Source: Bacteroidota bacterium (GTDB lineage Bacteria > Bacteroidota > Bacteroidia > Bacteroidales > Rikenellaceae). From it: a stretch of DNA of 20,726 nucleotides. Positions within the stretch are counted from its first letter, which is position 1. Each line of letters opens with the position of its first letter. The notes below the pieces were generated by a model. That model made no database searches. It worked only from the letters and a program-made list of their open reading frames with translations, and had not been told where the DNA came from. Position numbers and translations under genes: made by a program. The DNA lies in assembly GCA_023413645.1 (NCBI GenBank), contig JAEZPN010000066.1, positions 1 to 20,726 on the forward strand. The letters are read 5' to 3'. Shown here piece by piece: positions 1 to 6,922 of the stretch.

Positions 1-879
1 ATATGGGGTCATACAGCAGTAGTACAAAGGCATTGTGTGCATACCTTGCTCAGGCATATCCTGCTGAGTGAGCACGATTGTAAGCTCCTTAGCACGGTCG
101 TTACGATAGTTGAAGAAGATAACAACATCGTTAGGCTTGATAGTACCAATAGCGTTACCCTCAGCATCAACATTTACGATAGGCAAAACGAACTCGTCCG
201 TAACACCATTATCATACGACGCCTGCATAGCAGCAACCATATTCGAAGACTTCTCGCCAACACCATTTACAAGCTGGTCGTATGCAATCTTAACACGCTC
301 CCAGCGCTTATCGCGGTCCATAGCGTAGTAGCGACCGATGATAGATGCAATCTTACCAGTTGACTGAGCCATGTGCTTCTCCAAAGCCTCAATAAAGCCC
401 TTACCACTGCGGGGGTCAGTATCACGACCATCCATGAAGCAGTGAACAAAGGTATTGTCAATGCCGTAGTGCTTTGAGATGTCGCAAAGCTTGAAGAGGT
501 GATCGAGTGATGAGTGTACACCACCATCCGATACCAAACCCATGAAGTGCACATTCACGCCATTAGCCTTAGCATACTCGAAAGCCTTAACTACCTCTAC
601 GTTCTCAAGGATAGAGTTGTCGCGGCATGCGCGGTTAATCTTCACCAAGTCCTGATATACAACACGGCCAGCACCGATATTGAGGTGACCTACCTCCGAG
701 TTACCCATCTGACCCTCGGGCAAACCTACATTCTCGCCGTCGGTCTTAAGCTCCGCATGGGGATACTTCGCTGTCATCGCGTTGATATACTCGGGGTTGG
801 TCGAGTAGATGACATCAGACTTTGTGTGGTCGCCATTACCCCAACCATCCAAAATCATCAATAAAACCTTATTGCTCAT
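1..879 (-). CDS. gpmI: 2,3-bisphosphoglycerate-independent phosphoglycerate mutase, partial (C-terminus beyond left edge)
   Basis: This enzyme interconverts 3- and 2-phosphoglycerate in glycolysis and gluconeogenesis in the cytosol, using two Mn2+ ions and a phosphoserine intermediate. The reading frame is open from the ATG at 879 to the window edge, giving 293 of the usual 500-515 residues. Visible landmarks are the metal-binding LDGWG (D11), the catalytic serine in GNSEVGH (S61), a VHSSLDHL segment, GRDTDP, the GRYYAMDRDKRW segment and FFNYRNDRAKEL, all in the order known for the family; the second metal-binding stretch lies off the window. The gene starts 26 bases after the alaS stop with no promoter visible between them, so it is probably co-transcribed with alaS. 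No Shine-Dalgarno sequence is evident, as is usual for Bacteroidetes. The family call is very secure. Confidence 0.96.
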   Translation of the reverse strand, partial: MSNKVLLMILDGWGNGDHTKSDVIYSTNPEYINAMTAKYPHAELKTDGENVGLPEGQMGNSEVGHLNIGAGRVVYQDLVKINRACRDNSILENVEVVKAFEYAKANGVNVHFMGLVSDGGVHSSLDHLFKLCDISKHYGIDNTFVHCFMDGRDTDPRSGKGFIEALEKHMAQSTGKIASIIGRYYAMDRDKRWERVKIAYDQLVNGVGEKSSNMVAAMQASYDNGVTDEFVLPIVNVDAEGNAIGTIKPNDVVIFFNYRNDRAKELTIVLTQQDMPEQGMHTMPLYYCCMTPY

Positions 880-905
880 ATTATTACGTTTTCCTATTTA
901 AGAAT

Positions 906-3521
906 TTACTTTACCTTCTCCATAATCATCTCGACAGCCTTATCTACTGCAGCCTGCAAGCCGTCAGGATTCTTACCACCCGCTGTAGCGTAGTGCTTCT
1001 GACCACCACCGCCACCATTCATGAGCTTAGCTGCCTCGCGCACTGTAGCACCAGCATCCACACCCATAGCAACGATATCGTCAGAGAGCATGATGTTGAG
1101 TGTAGGTTTGCCGTCGTTGAGGTTACCAATAACCATAACCAACTTCTCCGCGACGCGCTGACGCAAAGCGAATGCCAAATCCTTCATCACCTCAGATGTG
1201 TGCTTGGAGGTGTGAGTGATGAGCTTAACGCCATCACGCAAAGGTGTATTCTGGGCCAAGCTATCAGCCATTGAAGCAACCTTCTCCTTACGCATCTCCT
1301 CAATCTCGCGAGTAAGTGCGTCGTTCGACTCCATCATCTTCTCGATAGCCTGAACGACCTTGGGGTTACGTACGAGCTGCTCGAGTGTTGATACCATATC
1401 CTGTGCACCATAGATGAGAGCCTCAGCACCCTCGCCAGTTGTTGCCTCGATACGGCGCACACCAGCCGAGATAGCGCTCTCGCTTGTAATCTTGAAGAAG
1501 CCGAGGTTACCAGTTGCTGAAGCGTGTGTACCACCACAAAGCTCAGTCGAAGGACCAAAGTTAACGATACGCACCTTATCACCACACTTCTCGCCGAAGA
1601 GCATGATAGCACCTGCAGCCTCTGCCTCAGCCATTGTAGCCTCTCGGTTCTCAACCAATGGGTAGTTAGCGCGGATAAGGCGGTTTACAAGACGCTCAAC
1701 CTCGCGCAACTCCTCAGCAGTAACCTTCTGGAAGTGTGAGAAGTCGAAACGCAAACCCATAGGACCTACCATCGAACCCTTCTGCTCGACGTGTGAACCG
1801 AGAACAGTGCGCAATGCGTAGTCAACAAGGTGTGTTGCTGTGTGGTTGTTAGCAGCCTTAGTACGAGCCTCAGCGTTTACAACAGCACGGAACGATGCCT
1901 CGGGATTCTCGGGCAACTGCTTAGCGATGTGAATGATAAGACCATTCTCCTTCTCTGTTGCGATAATCTCAATCTTCTCGTTTGCGCTCTCGATATAACC
2001 AATATCACCGATCTGACCACCAGAGTTACCATAGAAAGGAGTGTGGTCGAATACGAGCTGATATGTAGTAGCGTTCTTGCTCTTTACGCGGCGGTAGCGA
2101 GCGATGCGAATCTCTGACTCGAGCGTATCGTAACCCACGAATGTGCTCTCAGCGATAGGCATAATCTCCTGCCAGTCGTCGATATCCTGCTGTGCAGCGT
2201 TACGTGAACGCTCCTTCTGCACCTGAAGTTCCTTCTCGAACTCCTCGATGTCAACCTCTACACCCTGCTCCTTAGCGATAAGCTCTGTGAGGTCGATGGG
2301 GAAGCCGTAAGTATCGTACAACACGAAGGCATCCTTACCTGAAATCTTACCACCAGCCGACTTCTTGATAACACCCTCCAAGAGGTTGATACCTGTAGCC
2401 AAAGTGCGGAGGAATGATGCCTCCTCCTCCTCGATAACGCGCTCGATGAGTGTCTGCTGTGCTACGAGCTCGGGGAACTGATGACCCATCTGCTCAACAA
2501 GACCCGCTACGAGCTTGCAGATAAATGGTTCGTTGAAACCGAGGTATGTGTAACCGTAGCGAACCGCACGACGCAAGATACGACGAATTACATAACCAGC
2601 CTTAGCATTTGCAGGAAGCTGACCATCAGCAATAGAGAACGAGATAGCACGCAAGTGGTCAGCGATAACGCGCATAGCCACATCGCACTTCTCATCCTTG
2701 CCATACTCCTTACCCGAAAGCGCTGCGATGCGAGCGATTGTGGGCTGGAACACGTCTGTATCGTAGTTAGACTTCTTGCCCTGCAAAATCATACAGAGAC
2801 GCTCGAAGCCCATACCTGTATCTACGTTCTTTGCGGGAAGTGGCTCGAGAGAGCCGTTAGCCTTGCGGTTGAGCTGCATGAACACGAGGTTCCAGATCTC
2901 TATAACCTGAGGGTGGCTCATGTTTACCATCTCGCGACCAGGAATCTTTGCTACCTCCTCGTCGTCACGCAAGTCGAAGTGGATCTCGCTACAAGGACCG
3001 CAAGGACCTGTCTCGCCCATCTCCCAGAAGTTATCCTTCTTGTTACCACGAATGATGTGATCCTCGGGCAAGAACTGCTTCCAGTAGTCGTAAGCCTCCT
3101 GATCGAAGGCTACACCATCCTCCTCGCTACCCTCGAATACGGTAGCATACATGCGACTCTTGTCGAGTTTGTAAACCTCAGTAAGCAACTCCCATGCCCA
3201 CTCAATAGCCTCCTTCTTGAAGTAGTCACCATAAGACCAGTTACCGAGCATCTCGAACATGGTATGGTGGTAAGTATCGTGACCTACCTCCTCCAAGTCA
3301 TTGTGCTTACCCGATACACGCAAACACTTCTGAGTATCTGCAACGCGGGGGAACTTGCGGGGTACATTGCCGAGGAAGATATCCTTAAACTGGTTCATAC
3401 CCGCATTTGTAAACATCAATGTTGGGTCGTTCTTTACGACCATGGGAGCAGAAGCTACAATCTCATGCTCCTTTGTTCTGAAGAAATCCAGAAACGCCTG
3501 TCTTGCTTTATTAGAATCCAT
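906..3521 (-). CDS. alaS: Alanine--tRNA ligase
   Basis: AlaRS charges tRNA-Ala with alanine and hydrolyses mischarged Ser/Gly-tRNA. The protein is 871 residues, close to the E. coli length of 875. The N-terminus carries the class II aminoacylation core (motif with DPTLMFTNAGMNQF, then the GPCGPCSEIHFD stretch). The editing domain has the zinc-type tetrad H560/H564 (HTATH) and C662/H666 (CGGTH), and the C-Ala domain has a glycine-rich NGGGGGQKHYATAGG segment. The start was placed at 3521 (MDSNKARQAF) rather than at 3575, because AlaRS homologues begin just before this segment. The extra 18 upstream residues would also overlap the -7 element of the promoter. The gene is transcribed away from the M23 operon and is followed closely by gpmI. 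Confidence 0.97.
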   Translation of the reverse strand: MDSNKARQAFLDFFRTKEHEIVASAPMVVKNDPTLMFTNAGMNQFKDIFLGNVPRKFPRVADTQKCLRVSGKHNDLEEVGHDTYHHTMFEMLGNWSYGDYFKKEAIEWAWELLTEVYKLDKSRMYATVFEGSEEDGVAFDQEAYDYWKQFLPEDHIIRGNKKDNFWEMGETGPCGPCSEIHFDLRDDEEVAKIPGREMVNMSHPQVIEIWNLVFMQLNRKANGSLEPLPAKNVDTGMGFERLCMILQGKKSNYDTDVFQPTIARIAALSGKEYGKDEKCDVAMRVIADHLRAISFSIADGQLPANAKAGYVIRRILRRAVRYGYTYLGFNEPFICKLVAGLVEQMGHQFPELVAQQTLIERVIEEEEASFLRTLATGINLLEGVIKKSAGGKISGKDAFVLYDTYGFPIDLTELIAKEQGVEVDIEEFEKELQVQKERSRNAAQQDIDDWQEIMPIAESTFVGYDTLESEIRIARYRRVKSKNATTYQLVFDHTPFYGNSGGQIGDIGYIESANEKIEIIATEKENGLIIHIAKQLPENPEASFRAVVNAEARTKAANNHTATHLVDYALRTVLGSHVEQKGSMVGPMGLRFDFSHFQKVTAEELREVERLVNRLIRANYPLVENREATMAEAEAAGAIMLFGEKCGDKVRIVNFGPSTELCGGTHASATGNLGFFKITSESAISAGVRRIEATTGEGAEALIYGAQDMVSTLEQLVRNPKVVQAIEKMMESNDALTREIEEMRKEKVASMADSLAQNTPLRDGVKLITHTSKHTSEVMKDLAFALRQRVAEKLVMVIGNLNDGKPTLNIMLSDDIVAMGVDAGATVREAAKLMNGGGGGQKHYATAGGKNPDGLQAAVDKAVEMIMEKVK

Positions 3522-3559
3522 ATATTTTGAAATTATTTTATACCTATTTTTATACGCGG

Positions 3560-3590
3560 TTGCAAAATTACACAATTTACTTTAATTTTG
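3560..3590 (+). promoter_or_regulatory. Promoter for the M23 peptidase operon
   Basis: TTG at 3560-3562, a 20-base spacer, then TAATTTTG at 3583-3590 match the Bacteroidetes -33/-7 pattern. A start of transcription around 3597 would leave a leader of roughly 38 bases before the ATG at 3635. The promoter overlaps the oppositely oriented alaS promoter almost completely. Confidence 0.6.
3563..3570 (-). promoter_or_regulatory. Promoter -7 element for alaS-gpmI
   Basis: Read on the minus strand this is TAATTTTG, a full match to the Bacteroidetes TAnnTTTG -7 box, about 42 bases upstream of the alaS ATG. No good TTG is seen about 20 bases further upstream, so the -33 part is weak. It is one arm of a 10-base perfect inverted repeat whose other arm is the -7 box of the divergent operon. 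Confidence 0.6.
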
Positions 3591-3634
3591 CATCGTTAAA
3601 CGAGAGAATTTTTAATGTTTTTTATTTTTTAATC

Positions 3635-4585
3635 ATGGGCATCAATCGACTCAGCACATTCCTCAGTTCGATAAAGCGCTGGCCTCGTGGCTATCGCATA
3701 ATGTTGCGCATGGTCATAGCACTCGTCATCGCCGTTGTAAGCAACCTTATCATATCATCATACACCGATACGCCAAAGATGGCAAAGATACGACGAGAGA
3801 ACCATCGCCTCGAACGCGAGTATGCCATCCTACAGGAGAAAATCGCAGCCTCAGAGCAGATACTCAACGATATTAAGCACCGAGATCACTACGTCTATAG
3901 ACCTCTTTTGGGCGTTGACACCATAGGTGATCCCGATATTCTCCGCGTATACTCAGACTATAACGACGAGAAATATGCTGAGTATCAAGGTAATGACTAC
4001 AGCACGATTATCGAAGAGGGTTGGCGCAACCTCGACCACCTCACTCGCTCAATCTACTACGCATCAATCTCCCTGGACGACACACAAGAGATGGCGACAC
4101 ACAAAGAGGAGTTTTCGACAGTCATCCCAGCAATCTGGCCTATCGACCGCACAAAACTACGCAGTGTGAGCAGCCTCTACGGCATGCGTAAACACCCTCG
4201 CTATGGCACATGGCGTAAGCACGAGGGTGTAGACCTCGCTGCACCCAAGGGAACACCCGTCTACGCTACGGGCAATGCCGTTGTAAGAGAGGCACGTTGG
4301 CGCAATGGCTACGGCAACCTCATCGAGCTCAACCACGGTTTCGGTTACAAGACCCGCTACGGACACCTCAATAAAATGTACGTAAAAGAGGGAGATAGCG
4401 TAACACGTGGTCAAGTGATTGGCGAGGTGGGTAACACCGGAGTATCGGAGGGTTCACACCTCCACTACGAGGTACGCTTCCGCGATAACACTGTAAACCC
4501 CATCCACTACTTCAACAAGGATATGTCTCCCGAGGCATACATCGAGCTTATGAACCAGATTGAAGAGTCAACCGCAAAGAACTGA
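3635..4585 (+). CDS. M23-family peptidoglycan endopeptidase, membrane-anchored (first of a tandem pair)
   Basis: A zinc metallopeptidase of the LytM/lysostaphin (M23) family, expected to cut peptide cross-bridges of peptidoglycan in the periplasm. It has 316 residues: a basic N-terminus, one membrane segment at about 23-42 (MLRMVIALVIAVVSNLIISS), a coiled-coil stretch at about 47-82, a linker, and an M23 domain at about 180-293. The catalytic set is complete: H196 and D200 (HEGVD), H244 (RYGHL), H275 and H277 (HLHYEV), so it should be an active enzyme and not a degenerate LytM activator. The ATG at 3635 was chosen because the frame upstream of it overlaps the promoter and encodes nothing family-like. 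A second M23 gene follows 4 bases after the stop. Known relatives work in cell elongation or daughter-cell separation; which one applies here cannot be told. Confidence 0.92.
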   Translation: MGINRLSTFLSSIKRWPRGYRIMLRMVIALVIAVVSNLIISSYTDTPKMAKIRRENHRLEREYAILQEKIAASEQILNDIKHRDHYVYRPLLGVDTIGDPDILRVYSDYNDEKYAEYQGNDYSTIIEEGWRNLDHLTRSIYYASISLDDTQEMATHKEEFSTVIPAIWPIDRTKLRSVSSLYGMRKHPRYGTWRKHEGVDLAAPKGTPVYATGNAVVREARWRNGYGNLIELNHGFGYKTRYGHLNKMYVKEGDSVTRGQVIGEVGNTGVSEGSHLHYEVRFRDNTVNPIHYFNKDMSPEAYIELMNQIEESTAKN

Positions 4586-4589
4586 TACA

Positions 4590-5534
4590 ATGAAACATAT
4601 AAAGAGCATATTAACTAAATTCCGCGGGCAGAACAACCGTATCCTGGTCTTTGGCGTCCACCTACTATTGTGGGTTGCTATGGTCTCGGTGTTCTATGTT
4701 TTACTTGCCCTATTTGTAGATATGCCGGCAGAGTATGAGCTACGCCACTCTACTGATGAACTACGTACAGAATATACCAAGATGTCAGGGCGTTACGATG
4801 AGTTAACTGAAGTCATGGACAATGTTGTAGCGCGCGATGAAAATGTCTTTCGCAAGCTCTTTGAGTCAAACCCATATGACCTAACCATTGACGATGACCA
4901 GGAGCGAATTGCGCTGCACGAGAGCCTTATGGCGCTAGATAATGATGAGCTACTATTAGAGTTAAATAACAAGGTACAAAGTGCTGAGAGTGATAAAGAT
5001 GCGCTCACTCGCTCATATGAAGACATGGTGTACGCATACGAAACTACATCACTATCAATAGATTGCATACCAGCAATTCAACCTGTCAACAATCGTCAGC
5101 TGACACTGCTTGCAGCAGGTAAAAAGCCTCTAATTAATCCATTCCATCGTGCTATGCGTGAGCACCATGGCGTTGATTACCTCATACCCGAGGGAACTGC
5201 TGTTTTTGCCACTGCAGATGGCATTGTTCAATCTCTCTCAGAGAAGAACACTACGCATGGCAAAGCCATCACCATAGACCACGGAAACGGCTACCAAACA
5301 TCATATAGTCACCTCTTAGATATACGCGTTAAGAAGGGTGACAAGGTTAAGCGTGGCGACATTATCGCGATGTCGGGCAACAGCGGTCTTTCGTTTGCAC
5401 CACACTTGCACTACGAAGTTATCTTCAATGGCACGCGTGTTGACCCCGTACACTACTTCTTTCTTGAGCTTAATGCCGAAGAGTATCAACGTATAATACG
5501 CATTGCTCTATCTAGCATGCAATCATTTGATTAA
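4590..5534 (+). CDS. M23-family peptidoglycan endopeptidase, membrane-anchored (second of a tandem pair)
   Basis: A 314-residue protein with the same architecture as its upstream neighbour: short cytoplasmic N-terminus, one membrane segment at about 18-43, a helical/coiled-coil region at about 50-150, and a C-terminal M23 domain. The zinc and catalytic residues are present: H192 and D196 (HHGVD), H241 (YSHL), H272 and H274 (HLHYEV). Sequence similarity to the first protein is clear only in the catalytic domain, which suggests an old duplication with divergence of the linker. The ATG at 4590 lies 4 bases after the upstream stop, and a possible start at 4560 would overlap the preceding gene. 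Translation is probably coupled through the whole operon. The downstream HAD gene starts 1 base after the stop. Confidence 0.91.
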   Translation: MKHIKSILTKFRGQNNRILVFGVHLLLWVAMVSVFYVLLALFVDMPAEYELRHSTDELRTEYTKMSGRYDELTEVMDNVVARDENVFRKLFESNPYDLTIDDDQERIALHESLMALDNDELLLELNNKVQSAESDKDALTRSYEDMVYAYETTSLSIDCIPAIQPVNNRQLTLLAAGKKPLINPFHRAMREHHGVDYLIPEGTAVFATADGIVQSLSEKNTTHGKAITIDHGNGYQTSYSHLLDIRVKKGDKVKRGDIIAMSGNSGLSFAPHLHYEVIFNGTRVDPVHYFFLELNAEEYQRIIRIALSSMQSFD

Positions 5535-5535
5535 G

Positions 5536-6096
5536 ATGTCTAATATAAAGTTAATTCTACTCGACTTCGACGGCACCCTTGCCGATACTCGCATGGCTAA
5601 TGGACGAGCTTATATCCAGGCTCTTAGCGAGGTGGGCATCGACATATCCATTGATGAGTACACAGCAAAATACTTCGGCATGCGCTGTCGTGAGTTCCTC
5701 CGTGATGTGGGCATCGAGAACGATGAAGATGCTTGCAAGCTACGCCGTCGCAAAGTTGAAATATACCCCAACTACTTCGATAGCGTACGCCTCAATACCC
5801 CACTTTGGGAGTGGTGTAAGAAGATGCGAACAATGGGAATTAAAGTGTGGATAGTATCTACAGGTCACATAGATAACATCACTAATGTAATGCGTCACTT
5901 GAACATTATAAATGGCGTTGATGGCATCATTTCGGGTGACGATGTTACCCTACCGAAACCCAACCCCGAGTGCTTTCTTCGTGCCATGGAGATTGAGGGT
6001 GTGACACCCCGCGAAACCATAATCTTCGAAGACTCCGAAATAGGTCTCGAGGCAGCAGAACGAAGCGGTGCATCATATGTTAAGATAACGCTATAG
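5536..6096 (+). CDS. HAD-superfamily phosphatase (beta-phosphoglucomutase / phosphoglycolate phosphatase-like)
   Basis: A 186-residue cytosolic haloacid-dehalogenase-type hydrolase that should use an aspartyl-phosphate intermediate to dephosphorylate a small metabolite. All four HAD motifs are visible: DFDGTLADT with nucleophile D10 and acid/base D12, motif II at STG (108-110), the lysine K141 in LPKPNPECF, and the acidic motif IV FEDSEIGL (E165, D166). The region between motifs I and II is helical, as in subfamily I cap enzymes. The substrate cannot be deduced. It is the last gene of the M23 operon, starting 1 base after the preceding stop, with a strong terminator behind it. Nothing in the sequence links it directly to peptidoglycan. 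Confidence 0.88.
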   Translation: MSNIKLILLDFDGTLADTRMANGRAYIQALSEVGIDISIDEYTAKYFGMRCREFLRDVGIENDEDACKLRRRKVEIYPNYFDSVRLNTPLWEWCKKMRTMGIKVWIVSTGHIDNITNVMRHLNIINGVDGIISGDDVTLPKPNPECFLRAMEIEGVTPRETIIFEDSEIGLEAAERSGASYVKITL

Positions 6097-6129
6097 AGTC
6101 ATAAGTAGTTATCCTACGGATAAAATTCG

Positions 6130-6158
6130 GGCAATTCTTTGGTGGATTGCCTTTTTTT
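6130..6158 (+). terminator. Rho-independent terminator of the M23-HAD operon
   Basis: An 8-bp stem (GGCAATTC with GGATTGCC, one G-T pair) with a 6-base loop is followed by seven T residues at 6152-6158. It starts 34 bases after the HAD stop. Confidence 0.88.
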
Positions 6159-6197
6159 GTTTAATTTAGCGTTTGGAATTTCAAAAATTGCAACGTT

Positions 6198-6911
6198 ATG
6201 AAAAGGTTTCTACTATCTATATTCGCACTATGCTGCGCAACAAACCTTATGGCACAAGAGGTTACCACAACCAACATTGGTCCTATAAGGGAGAATCTTT
6301 CGAGCTTCGACAGCATTGACATCAATGCACCTATAAAGCTAACACTCATCAAGATAGACAAGAGTGAAGCACCATATATTGTCTACGATACTAAGGGTTG
6401 CTACACCTCAAAGTTTGAGTTTGAAGTTCAGAAAAAGGGCAACGGCGTTTTGAAGATTGATGAGCGCAGCGACTCTAAGCGCGAGAGCGTGACCGAAGTG
6501 GAGGTATACTTCAACGAGCTTAGCGACATCTCTATCTCTAAGGCCGACGCAACAGTGATGGGCACACTAAATGCACAGCTCATCGACCTATTCATCTCCA
6601 ACGATTCTCACTTTGTTGCAGATGTGAACACTCTTGACATTAAGGTCTACGCATCGGGCAAGTGCTGCATCGTTCTCACAGGTGAGGCACGCTACCAGAC
6701 TGTAGACATTTCGACAGCTGACTACAACGCAGCAAAGCTAAGCACAGTGTCTACCGTGGCATCATCGTCACACAACGCAACAGTCAAGGTTAACGCCACG
6801 GAGCGTCTCGAAGCGAAGAGCTCAACAGGAGGTAAGATTCTATACACTACACAGCCCATTATTTTGCGATCTGAGATAACCCTCTTTGGTGGAGAAATAA
6901 AATTGTTATAA
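6198..6911 (+). CDS. Secreted DUF2807 (GIN domain) protein, putative head domain of adhesin type
   Basis: A 237-residue exported protein with a signal peptide at 1-19 (MKRFLLSIFALCCATNLMA, cleavage probably before Q20). The rest is a beta-rich repeat-like region with alternating hydrophobic residues. It begins with FDSIDINAPIKLTLIK, the typical opening of DUF2807/GIN-domain proteins, which are common in Bacteroidetes and predicted to form a beta-helix in the periplasm or at the surface. The exact function is unknown for the family. The gene follows a terminator, so it probably has its own promoter; only an imperfect -7-like element (TAGCGTTTG, one base too long) is seen at 6167-6175. The addB-like gene starts 11 bases downstream and may share the transcript. 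The family call rests on overall pattern and not on a catalytic motif. Confidence 0.72.
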   Translation: MKRFLLSIFALCCATNLMAQEVTTTNIGPIRENLSSFDSIDINAPIKLTLIKIDKSEAPYIVYDTKGCYTSKFEFEVQKKGNGVLKIDERSDSKRESVTEVEVYFNELSDISISKADATVMGTLNAQLIDLFISNDSHFVADVNTLDIKVYASGKCCIVLTGEARYQTVDISTADYNAAKLSTVSTVASSSHNATVKVNATERLEAKSSTGGKILYTTQPIILRSEITLFGGEIKLL

Positions 6912-6922
6912 CCCAACTACCT

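Noticed and set aside
2481..3530. 349-residue plus-strand ORF opposite alaS
   Set aside because: Antisense shadow of a conserved AlaRS frame; no motif and a composition typical of shadow frames.
6167..6175. -7-like TAGCGTTTG before the DUF2807 gene
   Set aside because: Spacing within the box is one base too long and no -33 TTG stands at the right distance; noted only in the gene entry.
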